Of a stretch of 64,000 nt of DNA, positions 1 to 12,657 are shown piece by piece. The position numbers and the translations under genes are program-made. Every line of letters starts with the position of its first letter. Position 1 is the stretch's first letter. The notes beneath the pieces were generated by a model, which saw nothing but the letters and a program-made list of their open reading frames with translations, was not told the origin of the DNA and did not search any database. Source of the stretch: Zychaea mexicana (taxonomy: Eukaryota > Mucoromycota > Mucoromycetes > Mucorales > Lichtheimiaceae); assembly GCF_025766255.1 (NCBI RefSeq), contig NW_026516795.1, forward strand, positions 49,302 to 113,301, given 5' to 3'.

Positions 1-2100
1 TAAATCGAGTAAAGACAAAAAAGAGTATCATACATGTGTAGAAATGCGGATGTCATGTTACACCGACTGAGGTTTTGTTGCGTGTCTCAAGAAGCAATGA
101 ATTCCTACGAATTCCATGTGGAGAAAGCATCACCGACAAATCCATGCACCTGATAATCGTTTAATTTTCACAACACTCTGACGCAAACTAATTAAAAGTG
201 GACCCTATGTTGTTCATTTCATTTTAGTTTCAGTAAAGGAGAGACTACGTATAAATTCTGAGTGTTTCCACTAGGTTCTGATGAGCTTCACACAGTGATT
301 TGAAGGTTTATGCCGTTTCCGTTATATACTGAACTTTCCTTGTTGTCTTTGATACTCATCATTACTCTAAATTACAGCATCAAAATTTATAAGCAATAGT
401 GAGAGCAATACAGGTTTTTCTTCGCATAGTATGCCTTAAAATTATGTTTCAAACCTTATCCTAACCTCACTAATAACTTTACTCCTAATGCCTTATTACC
501 ACCTTTGTGCAACCTGTTCCACGCTTTGGCCATTTCGAACGAGTATTTTCTGGTACCTTGATATTATAGTATATCCATTTACGATAGACAGATTGGTCTG
601 AACCGAATGTTAAAAGTTATGAGGCTGGAGTGATATATGATATTCTGTCTTTTACCGCAGCATACCCCAAGCATTTTGGGCATCATATTTAAGATGATCC
701 CAAGAATAGCGGTATCAATTGTTATGTACAGTGTAACAAGGCTTTGCAAAAAAACTTTGAAAGAACGTTCATTGAGGGGTGATAAAAGCGAGAGTAAAAA
801 TATGGTTTCTCTCCGTCTGATTCCGAGAGTATAAATACGCTACAAACAACCGGAATTAAAATGACAAGACGTATACCTAGTTTCAGAGCTTTCAAAAAAT
901 GCATATAGAACTCTCTTATTGTCTGTATATGATAACAGGCTGTTTGTGGACATGGTTATGCAACCTCTTGACAGTTTAACAATTATCAGTGTATGTACAA
1001 AACCTAATCCTTCTAATTATTGGATAAAGTGAGCTTGAGAATTCGATCGACAAAAGTCCTCAGTAATTATGATATTATGCGGAAATTTCATGCTCATTCT
1101 TCTGTTTTTCCAGCGCACATACATACATTGCCAAGATCTACATACAGTGGTTCCCCGTTTAATCTCACTCTCGATAAGATAAACGCTCACTTCTTTCAAC
1201 TTTTTTCTATACTTCTTTTAAGCATAGAACACTGCTTGAATCACGCTCGTTTGGTGTCAACCCTCAGTAGTTTCAACACTTTATAGACCCCCTTTGAGGT
1301 TGAAATTAAACGAGGAAATACTGCACAAGCTTTAAAATATACGTGGTTAAAACTATGGCTTCTGAGTCAATATATACACGATAGCTGCTACTTATGGTAG
1401 CGCCATTCATATATACTTTTCAGACCTTTGTTTTTGAGGGACTTTATATTCTCATTGACTCATTGATGCATATGTGCGGTTAAATTTTAGATGATAGAAA
1501 CTACGTACGCTGCAATTGACTATATACTCTGCACTCGACGACGATGGAAACGAAAAATGGGTCGCTTCTAAATGAACTGTAAGTTTGCAGCAAGTGTATA
1601 TAGCAATTCACATTTTCTATGATAAATCAAAAGCAGAAAGTCACCAGCAACTCTCACTATGTTGCAGCGTTGTAGCTTTACTATGTTAAAGCATTCATCT
1701 ATAGTACGCTTTCGTATGTATAAAGGTCAGATCCCGGTTTTGATAAAGTATCATAGTGTGTTTTCATATCAAAACAACACAGCCTGCGTATATCAAACTC
1801 TCTCATTAACTCCCTGCAACTTCTCCAACAAATTCGAACAATGGGTTACAAAGAGGAGGGCTTATTATTACTGCTTTAATACACAGCTATTAGCAACACC
1901 TATACTCATTATGCAAATGGTATTGTTGTCTTCCTCCGTTGATATAAATGAACGCCATGGCTAGCCTCACTGTTCACGCATCCACCACCCATACAATTTT
2001 GTCTAACAACTTCTACCTTTACCTTCTTTTTTTACTATACACTTTCCTTAGCACAACAATATTTACTCAATTATCACACCTTGGTCTTTTCTTTTCAATA
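1..2100. other. AT-rich intergenic DNA, no gene recognised
   Basis: No reading frame here has coding character beyond chance and no RNA gene was recognised. At 1143-1157 there is a transposon-terminus-like sequence (TACAGTGG followed by TTCCCCG). The roughly 180 bases after it resemble the DNA after a similar terminus at 17781, so both are probably old MITE copies. Confidence 0.5.
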
Positions 2101-2534
2101 ATGCTGCGTAGAAATGAACGTATTAGATTACTGCAAGAACGTGGACAGAAGCAGGCGGAGAGAGAACAAGCGCATCAAGTAGCTCAGCAATAACCTGCAC
2201 GTACAAGACAAGCTCAAGGTCAAGGTGCAGGAAGGCAGCGGCAGCAATGACGATCGCCTGCTAGGTGTCAGCGTGAAGACGACAACAATGGTGAGGATGA
2301 AGGGCACGAGCGGCTAGAATGACGAGAGATCGAGAGGGAAAAAAGAAGGAGATTTGATGTGGTTATATCATTTATATCAATAATGGTGTATTCGATGTTT
2401 CTCTTACCGTACCCTCGTAATGGGTATGTGGGCTTATTAGATGATCAACTTCTTAAGACTTTACGTCAGTGGCATCAAGAACATGAATAGCGTCCAGCGA
2501 ACAGGAGGGTACGACGTCGCGGGAAGGGGTCAAT
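2101..2534 (+). pseudogene. Decayed Gln/Arg-rich reading frame with four in-frame stops
   Basis: A single frame can be followed from the ATG at 2101 to about 2534. It is interrupted by four stops (TAA 2191, two TGA, one TAG near 2488). Each could come from CAA, CGA or CAG by one C-to-T change. The frame encodes an Arg/Gln/Glu-rich N-terminal part, then a hydrophobic stretch (about VVISFISIMVYSMFLL) and a basic tail. I do not recognise the family. A repeat-derived gene mutated by methylated-cytosine decay or RIP-like mutation is the simplest reading (inference). The true start could lie upstream. Confidence 0.45.
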
Positions 2535-2697
2535 TTGTGTTAATTTTGTTTATTGTTTTCTCTGTGTATTTAATAATATTAATGTGTGTATTATTGTATT
2601 GTGGTTAGATATTACCTTTCATTGGCTCACAAACTCGACGAAAAGCAGGCGGAGCAGCTGCGAAGTGCTTACATAAAATTATGCGCCTCCTTGGAAA

Positions 2698-2733
2698 TAC
2701 TGTGCTGTGTTTGCTCGGCAACACAGCACAGTA
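2698..2733. repeat. Perfect 14-bp inverted repeat with 8-nt loop
   Basis: TACTGTGCTGTGTT is followed by an 8-base spacer and its exact reverse complement AACACAGCACAGTA. A TATATAGAG sequence lies just downstream. There is no T-run, so it is not a simple terminator. It could be a protein-binding palindrome or a hairpin left by a mobile element. Confidence 0.7.
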
Positions 2734-3816
2734 GCAATCCTATATAGAGTACTCGTCATTTGTCACAGTCATTGATATTCGATGTAACTATCAAGCTATT
2801 ACATATATTCAGCAAACAACGAGCGCTGCACCAACAATAACTTTGAAGACTGCCGGCCGCAAGTTCAGGCACAAGATTATCAAAGCGGATCAAATTTTCC
2901 AACTTCTCATTTTCTTACTGTTGATAATCAGTAAATTATATTACTGTCTATTTCCCTAATTCGAAGGTCGGCTATCGCTTGACCACGCGCGGCCAAAGCA
3001 ATCTGAGAAGCACAACAATATTCGTAAGCAAAACTCGATTATGGCACATAATTATCTAATAATATTCACGGTGTAAGCAGATACTGACAACATACTTAGT
3101 AGTAGGTGCTTACGTTATATCGGGCAGCTTCAGTTGCCATATATATGGACAGTAAAGAGTGACGGCAAGAAAAAGCAGCATGGTAAATAGTGTTGTGATG
3201 CCAAGTTATGAGGCATGTACATGTTATTTGTTTTGCTAGTGATCATAATAAACTTGTTATGATATGGACATCAAACGTCTTTGTCACCAGTATTGCGTAA
3301 CTAATAATGATAATATTCACTTGGACACGTGATGGAAAGCCTAGTAGTAAAGCATACATACACATACAAGCCAAAAAAAAACTCTTTCTCCGTTCCTGGC
3401 ACCACGACCGAGGTGCACAGCAGCAACAACGACCGTGGTTGTGCAACGGAGTACATTATCCGCTATGTTGTTTTTGGTCTAGATCGGGACATACACCGAG
3501 ATGACCGCTTGTCGTCAAAGCAGGCCCAGAACATTTTGTAATGGAAAAGCTGAAACGAAGCAGCTACATACACGGGCGATATTTTTCCTTAGCATATGTA
3601 ATAGACGATATACAGTATAAAATACACTTCATACCTCGGTTTTACTACTACTATGTTGTTTAGCCAATACTAGTGGCGCATGATTCGTTGTATAAGATCC
3701 TTTCAAGTATATATGTACATACTTCACAATAAGAGCATATTCCGTGTATTCAATCTGGTCAAATGCTATTTGAATTGGTCGCAACGTTCTGACATAATGA
3801 ATTTCTTTTTATTATT
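2734..3816. other. Intergenic, no gene recognised
   Basis: This is downstream of the minus-strand F-box gene, whose stop codon is at 3817-3819. I see no supported coding frame or RNA gene. Confidence 0.5.
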
Positions 3817-5995
3817 TTACGTTACATCAGTTTCTAATGCTATCGTTTTGTTGGAATATAATTTCTCGATGCTTTGGGATGTCACATGTCTTAAACCAAA
3901 TAGCTCAACACTGCGCAAGCTTTCTACAGCACTGAGATCGATGATTGCTTCTTCAGATACACATTCTAAATCGCTTAGATGAAGGGTATGAATGGGTGGA
4001 GATCGTTCACGAAGCTTTCTAGCGAACCTGTCGAAAGCGTAGCGATCCATTGTTGTAAGCTCTGACATATATATTCGTTCCAAGGAGGGAATATCGGCAA
4101 GAGCTTGCAAAATCGCATCCGACACTTCAAATTCGCTCCCTGATAGCTCGATTGCCCGTAGAGTACACGCTCGTTCTTGTCCTTGTTGACGCCCTGCAAA
4201 GCTTTCGAACATTTGAATCATGCCTTGCTCGTTTACATAGGGTATCTCAGCCAGCTTCAAATCCTTCAACCTCCTCAACTGAGATATAGCTTGGAAGATA
4301 TCCAGGCTGATAGATTCCGTGTTACCGATAAAAAGCTCCTCCAAGATGGGACAACCGTGTCGAATGACAGTAGCAACCACATCGCTGAGGACAACGCCGA
4401 ATGTCACATCCAGTCTAATCAATTTGCTGAAAACCAATGACCTGAGCGGGCTCCAATGTTGTACCAGGTTTGGGATATTGTCAATCGGTAGTGTCAGTGA
4501 CAAATTGTTGAGCGTGTTGGAATTATCAGTTAATAGACGTATAGGTTTGTCTGCAGTTCGTTCTTGAGTTAGATGCATCATGATATGGGTGAGACCCATC
4601 GATGGCTCGGTGGTTCTTTTTGAGGCTGATGATGATGATATGATATGCTGGTTGTCCTCTTCGGTTGATGGGGTATCATGTGCGGTAACGTTGATGGTGA
4701 ATGACTTCACGTCTGGGCAGAATGCACGCATTAGATCGATCGCTTCAATCTGACACGAGTGAATGTTGAGTTTTCGGACTTTGCGGCAACAGCGAAGTAT
4801 AGGTGCGAGTACAGCAGTGTCAATTTGAGCGAAAGCCAGATCTAATTCTAGCAAAGAGCTGGGCCGTGATGTTGAAACTGCTCCAATCCCATCCGCGGTG
4901 GCAGTAATCCGGTGTTGTCGACATTCGAGTCGTTGAAGGTTTCGACATGTTGAAAGTATCACACCGATTGGCGCTACTGGACTGTTCTCGTCGACGGTTA
5001 CGATACATAGTTCTTGTAATGTGTCTTTCGTTTGCCATAAAGCGAGCATAAATCGGCAGTAATTGCTCGTTGTGCATACTAAATATGGTGAAGAAAGAGC
5101 TTGATGTTTTAATAAACTAATTCCAGCTTGGCGTTCTCATCCTTCACAATATTTTGTCATCCTTACTTGCTAATTGAAGACGCTGAAGTCTGTTAAATGT
5201 GCCTTTGATTATCATTGAAAATAGCTTCTCGCATTGTTCGCTCTCCAGACATGTGATATGAATCTTTTCCACGTTTCTGCTGACATGAGGCAATACGTTC
5301 ATCACCGAGTTGATTTCATCCCCTTTCTCAGAACAGCCTATGCCACTTTCCATGAGATATATACTGGCCCATGGCTTCGGGTATACAGACATGCGGTCCC
5401 GCCAGTCCCTACATACTTGGAGAGCCTGAGCCAGATTATATATTGGGAGATGATCCATCACTTGGCACAACAGGTCATATGGCAACTTGGTGATGAAATT
5501 GATACGCTTTTCTTGCCGTGTTTTCGCTGCATTGTAACAATCCTGAAGCTGCTTCTGCTCATCATATCGGTCGGTCGGCACCGACTTGATGCCTTGCTGA
5601 GATATGCGCATAGCTGCTAACTGGCGACATTGTAACAAGTACAGCTCTGCAGTCCGCAAATAGCCTGCTGCTCTTAATGGTGCGTATCGGATCATTAAAC
5701 TCGCATCTTGAAAAGCCTTGTCGAACTGCATAGTGCGACTGTATGAAATTGCGCGAATATCAAGCAAAGCTATTAGGCTATCGTGTAGATCATCAATGGT
5801 GGAAGTTGCGCCGGTAATGGCACCCTGGAAATCTGATCGTCCAAGATCTGCCGAACACTTGTCAAACGTCGATCGGGCGACATTCCCAGGCATGCAATAA
5901 CGGAGATCGAGGCGACTCGCTACTTGGGTTGGAGTGGTCGCAAGGCGTTTTGTATCGTTGGGAGGTGGTTCGTCGCTATGCTTTCTTTTGGGCAT
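3817..5995 (-). CDS. F-box protein with N-terminal TPR-like region and C-terminal leucine-rich repeats
   Basis: Probable substrate receptor of an SCF (Skp1-cullin-F-box) ubiquitin ligase. Two exons: 5995-5167 and 5078-3817. The intron 5166-5079 has a GTAAGG donor and a TTTAG acceptor, and the phase closes to give 696 residues. Residues 1-20 are basic and NLS-like. Residues about 42-150 form helical TPR-like repeats (AISYSRTMQFDKAFQDA). Residues about 168-205 are the F-box (LPYDLLCQVMDHLP then CRDWRDRM). The rest is irregular leucine-rich repeats such as LRRLKDLKLAEIP. The TPR plus F-box plus LRR order resembles fungal Pof3/Dia2-type proteins (established family knowledge), but the target cannot be read from sequence. 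The start is the first ATG of the open frame, followed at once by the basic segment. Confidence 0.85.
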
Positions 5996-8144
5996 ACTCG
6001 CTTCCGGGACGAGGGTGGGTCACAAGAGTTTTGGGGGGTGAGAGGCAGCAATTAGGAAAGCAAAACAAAATTAAAGTTCAATACTGCCGCTCTTTTGGAA
6101 GCATCTAGCATAATTGGTACACTGCGATTCGATTATCTTTTGTGTCACCTCAACAGAACAGAGGCCATTAGATAATATGGGTGTGGGTGCTCGGTTTCGC
6201 GACATAACTTATCTATTCTATCGCAAGGCGACAAACATAATTATCTCCGTCAAACTTTCGTTTGACGTACTGCTGTTATCAACGCATATTGTGCACTTGT
6301 TGCTTTACTTTATCCATCACTCGGTGGCCTCGGTATACATTCACTGAAAATGATAAGAATAAAGTGTGTCCTATTGGTTACTGCCTCGACTGGGGTAACT
6401 ACCATTTTGGGTCTACAAAGTTGCTACGTGAATTTAGCCCAAGTAACTATTGCTTGGTTACACTTAGGAGCACAGTGTACAATGAGTTCAATATTGCTAT
6501 TGATCCAAAGATATCTCGAACTTCGGACGCTAGTTATATTTTGAGACGCACTGTACATATAATCCAACCGACTTTCGTAAACTGGGAAGACCATTAAGCT
6601 TTATGGTATACCAGGCTCAGTTCAATAAGTGAATGAATACAGCGAGGGTGAAGTAGGCTGACTGCAGCTTGAAGCGGGGCTGTTACTGGCTTTGCAGCTC
6701 CAGCACACCAACATTCAGCACTTGCAACGCGCCACTTCATATCATATCGGTCGAAATATAGAAAACTTACTCGGTATTTTGTTCAGACAAATACAAAGAC
6801 AGAACGTAGGTCATCTCGGTCTGCACCCTATAAAGAAGCAGCTGGACAGATGGATTTATAAAGGCAGCATCTGGACATCTAAAAACATGGTGCAGCTCTT
6901 TTAACCAGCATTCTGGGTTTAGTATCGAATATTCAACCATCGGGTTCTCAGATAGTATGGATTCGTAAATGATACAGTCTTATAATAACTCAACAAGCTT
7001 CAAGAGACCCAGAGCATCTGCATTTTTTCTTCTGTTCATACCAATGTCGGACTTTGTGTAGCTACTAGCTGCAAAATACCATAACACTGCTCCTTTGATT
7101 AAACGCCAGGATTATCTTGATTTCGGAAAGCACAACGCTATAGCATAAAGCTCATCCACTCTACCACCGCCTACATCATACTCTATTACGAGTGAACGAA
7201 CTCTTTTCCTCCTCTTGTGATACTGATATGCATCACTAATACAGTATCAGTACTCAGTTAGATTTGGGTATATACGGTAGTGCTAGCATTCCTTTCTCCG
7301 AAGCCCTCCCTCTCTAGACACGGTTGAATGACCCAACGTTTTAAACGCTTTTGAAGCACGTTTGAAAATATTTGAGACATTCTAACATACCTGTACCCAC
7401 TTTCGACATCAGTTGTTAAAAGCACAAGAAGCTTGGTAGAAACGTACATACAACGGTTCTGCAAAAACTGTAAAACATACCTGTTTCCGTACCAAGTCTC
7501 AATCGATGTAGCAGAAGACCGGCCCATATTGTACGCACTTCGCGATGCTCATGAATATATCTTTGTTATACCAGCAAGGGCCCTTCATCTATAATCTTTT
7601 CATTGACCATTCCAGCGACGTATGTTGGATACAGTGGTCCCCCGCTTTTTGCAAAGCAACTTCACGAAGCTAATCTAAAGCTAAATTGCACTCGAGTTTT
7701 ACAGAGCCTCACTCTAAAACACCATCTTGGAGCCTACCACTGTCGTAAAAATCCGTGAACCACTTACACAATGTTCACAGCCGATAATAAGCTACCGGTT
7801 TAATAGGGTGTGCCCTACAACGATGAGGACATTGCTTCACGTTTGATTTTCCAGTCCGGAGATGTGATAGGCTCTTACAGACGCTCTATATGGTGTATAT
7901 TAGACTATATCCTACTTTGGCTCACTCGCTGCCATGTCCGGTTACTTCAAAGCCGTCAATGATTTCTCTCATTGAGTGTGTTACCCGCAAGCCCTATTTG
8001 AGACGTAACAAGACTATTCCGAACGGTGATTCGCCGACCTTTCACGTCCGGCCACTTTAACCCCGACGCGTTTAACGCGACGCGTGCCTTCTTTTCTTTT
8101 TCATTTTCCATTTTTTCGTTACTGCTTATCTCGAAACAACCAAA
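5996..8144. other. Intergenic region between two divergent genes
   Basis: This 2.1-kb stretch separates the starts of the F-box gene (minus) and the importin gene (plus). The open frames inside show no recognisable domains. A transposon terminus lies at 7630-7653 and is listed separately. The last 120 bases before 8145 include a CT-rich stretch, usual for leaders in this window. Confidence 0.5.
7630..7653. repeat. Solo copy of the MITE terminal inverted repeat
   Basis: The 24 bases from TACAGTGG to TTTTTGCA are identical to the terminal repeat of the 524-bp element at 49212-49735. No matching right end was found nearby, so this is a truncated or decayed copy. Confidence 0.7.
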
Positions 8145-10994
8145 ATGGATCAGGCTGTCTACGAAACCTTGCTTCAAGTTGGCAATCCCGATGGCGCCAT
8201 TCGATCTGCTGCAGAACAACGTTTGAAAGAACTCGAAAGCACTTCTCCAGGTAGAAAATTTACACCGTGAATCATCCTTATACATATTAACATAATCAGC
8301 TCCCACCTCTCCCCATATTAACCGCAAATAATACAGAATTCCCTGTGAGCTTGGCTCGATTGACTGTTTCGCAGGAACTTGCGGTGCCTCATCGTCAAAT
8401 ATCCTTTTTTTAAAAGCTGTTTTATTGTCGCGCTCGTGCAAAATTAACAATCGTATATGAAAAAAAAACAGCAAAATGAATCCTTAACCACAGTAATTAC
8501 TTGGCAGCATTGACCCTTAAGACCTATGTAACGACCCACTGGGCTGCTCGCGACGACGAGACTTTCCAGGGCCCTGAACCTTCTCCTGAGGTACTTTTAT
8601 TGATAATACGATGAAGAGAGTGTGTAACGAAGGCAAATGGAGGATTCCATTCGTGATAAGCATGTTATTATTTCTTGAATGAATGCTGATCGGGGAGTTT
8701 CCTTTATATTATATAATAGTGCAAAAACGCCATTCGTGAAATTATTGTCCATGGTCTCGGAGATCATGAGTCCAAGATTCGCGTCGTTTCGGCCTATGTT
8801 GTCTCCAAAATTGCACACGATGACTTTCCCGAAGACTGGCCGAACTTGTTTGATGTGTTGCTGAGCTACCTCAAATCAAACAGCGTGGATGGTGTCCATG
8901 GCGCTATGCGTGTGCTGCTCGAAATGGTCCAGAGAGATATCAGCATTCAGCAGTTGCCTCAGGTCGGCCCTGTCCTGATCCCCGAGCTTTATACTATTTT
9001 GACCTCAGATAATGTAAGTTCTTTGCAGGAAAGGAGATAGCGAGGAGGCAACAAGAAACAGAGGTTCTTATCGTGTATGTATGCATATATGGTCATTCAG
9101 GTGTACTCGTTCCGTACCCGTGGTCGTGCAGTTAGCATTTTCAATAGCTGTGTCCAGATGTTGGATACGCTTCGTGACGATAACCCGGCTGCTGCTGACC
9201 AGTTTATCGCTCCCATCCTTCCTCAATGGATGCAAGCTTTCCATACCATTCTTGCACATCACGTTCAAGACGATGCCAAGAAGGCTACTGAAGAATATGG
9301 CTTGAAGATGGAAGTAGTTAGAGTAAGTGTCGACAGTAATTTATCAAGATACTCACTTAAAATCATCATACGACACATACAAAAAGGCAGAGATCTACCG
9401 AAGACTGATTTCATCAACTTTCTTTTCTTATATTTATCACACCTGCAGTGTATTCGCACTGTGAGCGGCGAGTACTCAAAATATGTCAGAGATATCCTGC
9501 CTCAATTGATGGAACCTATCTGGGGCGAGCTCTACAACTTGCGTGATAGATACATTGCCGAATTCGTATCTGATTCAGATGATGTGGCCGAATCATTCCA
9601 GGACTCAGACGGTAACGAGATCGGTTTCCAAAGCTTGCTCTATGCTCTCTTTGAGTTCATGGAATCTGCGTGCTCCAAGAAGTCGCTTAAACACTTGTTC
9701 GTTACAAACAACACCCCCACTTCTTTATTTGAAGAAGTTATCTACGTTCTGATTGTATACATGCAAATCACTCAAGATCAGATGGAAACATGGTCTTCGG
9801 ATGCCAATCAATATGTTGCGGATGAGGAGGATGGCACATTCACCTATAGTGCTCGTGTCGCGTCGTGGGATGTGCTTACGGTAAGCGAAATATCAACATA
9901 TGCGTATGTTTGGATTGGCAAGGATGCATGGAGATCAAAATATGAAGAGGAAATTTAACCAAGTGATACTTTTCTTGAAAAAAAAAAGCCATTGCAAGAA
10001 GCATTTCCCGATCCATTTGCTGCTGCTCTTCAAACAGCTGTCCAGCGTCATATTAGTGAATCCAACGCTGCTCGTGCTCAAGGCAACAACTCATGGTGGA
10101 AAATACAAGAAGCCTGTTTGTTGGCCATTGGTCGCTCAGCTGAAGAACTGGTTTTGAGTTTGAAGGACGAATCTCGGTCTGTCCAATTCGATCTCAAGAG
10201 TCTCTTTGATCATATCGTGCTGGAAAGCATGAACCAGACCGCTTTCCCATTTTTACAAGGTAGAGCCTTCGTCTTTGCATCCGAATTTGCCAAGGTTCTC
10301 CCTACTGAAATGGCAGGTCAGTATGTGATGGCTGCCGTCACTGCGTTGCAATCGCCTGCTAGTAGCATCCCTGTCAAGATCTCGGCTCTCAAAGCATTGA
10401 ACAAGTAAGTGACTCTTCCAATGACAAACAAAGAAAAAAATCATGCCGACAGATTTTTTTGTGTAACTAAACTTATCGTAATCAATGTATACTTCTTTAG
10501 CTACTGCAAGGACTTGGATCCTCAATACTCGGCTCCATACCAAGTGAACATTCTGGAAGGCGCATGCCAGTTGTTGCCTGACGCTTCTGAAGAGTCTCTT
10601 ATGCTCTTGTTGCAATCGTTGTGCTCTGCTGTCAAGGTAACATTTGTCATTACGAGGAAAAATTGAAGTAAGACATGGTTACTTAATTGTAGGGTCCTTG
10701 TTCATGTATAAGATTAACGAAGAAGTTGCCGCCAAGTACGAATATGTGCTGACGCCTGCTGTTCTTGAGACATGGAAGAAGTTCCCCACAGATTCCATCA
10801 TTACAAGCTATATTCTGGATCTGTTCGAGAGCTTTGCTGAGAATCCAGCCTATTTCCCCGCTCTTTGTGCTCGCTCGTTCCCCTTCTTTGAACAAGTTTT
10901 CAAGACTCCTGGCAACGTACCTCCTGTCCTTGCTGTAAGTTTTCTTGTTTGACTGTATATTAGGGTAAACAGACTAGCTTTATCTCGTAATCGC

Positions 10995-11034
<40 letters not shown>

Positions 11035-12657
11035 AATTGGTTGTATATAGTCAGTCGTTGACTTATTGACAGCTTTGGTCCGATTCGGTCCTTCACCTCT
11101 TCCGAACGAATTCACGGACCAAATGTTCCCTATTGTGATGCAGCTTGGCTGGAATGCTGAAGACGAGGATGTCTTGCAGAGCGTCCAAGAGTGCTTGAAG
11201 CAATACATCATCAAGGACTGTGACCATATTATCCAATGGAATGACGGCTCTGGAAAGTCGGGTCTTGACTATGTGATCCATTTCGTTGCTCGTTTGTTGG
11301 AGCCCAAAAACTCTGCATCTGAAGCTCTCTTTGTAGGCGATTTGATTGTCAACCTGATCAGGAAGGCCGGCAATAACATTGCTAGTGTCCTTCCCGAGCT
11401 TTTGAATGCCGTGTTGATCCGTCTCCAAAACACCGATTATCAACCATTCGTTCAGGTACTTTCAGGGCTCTTTTTATTTTTAAATGAGGAATAGGCTGAG
11501 AAACGTGTTCGAAATGCTTTTAAATAACACGCAGTTTTTCTGTATAGTCTTTGGTGCTAGTGTTCGCCCATTTACTTATTCAGCAGCAGGATACCGTCTT
11601 CCAATTCCTTTGTGCTACAAACATTGAGGGTCGTAGTGGTCTGGAGATCCTGTTGCCCATGTGGTGTGATTATTTTGGCTCGTTCTCAGGATACTACTCC
11701 CTTAAAGTCAGGTAAGAAAATAGGAAAAACGCGTTATGAAGCATGGTTGATACGACACCCAGAAAAAGGGGGAGGACGCAGACGATCAGTATGCTTATTA
11801 TCACGTGTTTGTTCCATGGTTAAATAGCGCAATTGCACTTTCCAAGCTGTTTTTGATCAACGACCCTCGACTTCAGAACTTGACCGTTCGTGGCGATATC
11901 GTTGCTAACCCTGAAGGTGGTATTGTGACCCGATCCAAAGCCAAGCGCAGTAAGTCCATCATGCTGAAAACCAGCATTGATTACACAAAAGTCTCAAATG
12001 CGCATCCAGACTCACACGCGAACTTGTACAAACCATTATTGTGAAAGATCCCGAGCAATACACTGCCATTCCTGTACATGCCAAGATTATCCGCCTGTTG
12101 GTTGATGATTTGCAGAACAACATGACTACAGACCAAAGTGGCCAGGCTGAAGAAGTGGAGTCCGTGGGTGATGATGTAAGGATAAAACGTACAAACTATA
12201 AGAACAACCAGAAACCCGAGAAAAGCTACGTGTATACTAATGTTTTGTTTAGGATTGGGAGGATGAGCCTTCTACTGATCTTGCCGATATCCAGTATCTA
12301 TCAGGTAATGTGTCTTTACTAAAATAAGATTAAAATTGATAATTATCAATTTTATGCTAGTTTTTCAGTAGATTCTACACTTAAAATGTGTTGGTGTTGG
12401 CAGGGTGGAAGAACCAAAATTTCTGATGACATTTCTTGCATGAATTATTAGATATGCTTGCTGAGCTGGATGACGACTATGAAGAGAACAACCCGGAATT
12501 GAAGGACGATCCTATTTATCAAACGGATATGAAGGGCTATCTCTTGGACTTTTTCCGTAATTGCTCAGCTCACAACACGAATCATTTTGTGGAGATCTGC
12601 CAGCATCATTTGGACGACCTTCAGAAGGAAACATTGAACTTTGCTTTGAAGAACTAA
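8145..12657 (+). CDS. KAP114: Importin-beta family nuclear import receptor, Kap114/importin-9 type
   Basis: Karyopherin that carries cargo such as histones and TATA-binding protein into the nucleus in the family's known members. It is a superhelix of HEAT repeats with an N-terminal Ran-binding region. Fifteen exons: 8145-8250, 8337-8398, 8501-8590, 8720-9013, 9101-9322, 9449-9880, 9989-10404, 10501-10636, 10713-10934, 11051-11455, 11548-11711, 11828-11949, 12048-12175, 12253-12304, 12452-12657. They close in frame to 1018 residues, near the family length (yeast Kap114 about 1000). Recognisable blocks are SLARLTVSQELAVPHRQLAA near residue 50, YSFRTRGRAVSIF, the IVTRSKAK block and the acidic C-terminal end before KDDPIYQTDMKGYLLDFF. 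Intron 2 (8399-8500) looks U12-type. The acceptor of exon 13 was chosen because it is the one that restores phase. Confidence 0.92.
8399..8500 (+). other. Probable U12-type (minor spliceosome) AT-AC intron
   Basis: Exon 2 ends with CAA and the intron begins ATATCCTTTT, the classic U12 donor. TCCTTAAC at 8481-8488 matches the U12 branch site and lies about 13 bases before the AC at 8499-8500. Splicing is phase 0 and joins HRQ to LAALTLKTY, which matches the RQLA..LKQYV block of importin-9 proteins. No GT..AG pair gives this join. The 102-nt length is ordinary for this genome. Confidence 0.85.

Noticed and set aside
12010..12047. In-frame upstream extension of importin exon 13 (LTRELVQTIIVK)
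   Set aside because: Using the acceptor at 12009 breaks the phase with exon 12; the acceptor at 12047 restores it and gives the expected spacing between the TRSKAK block and the next conserved block.
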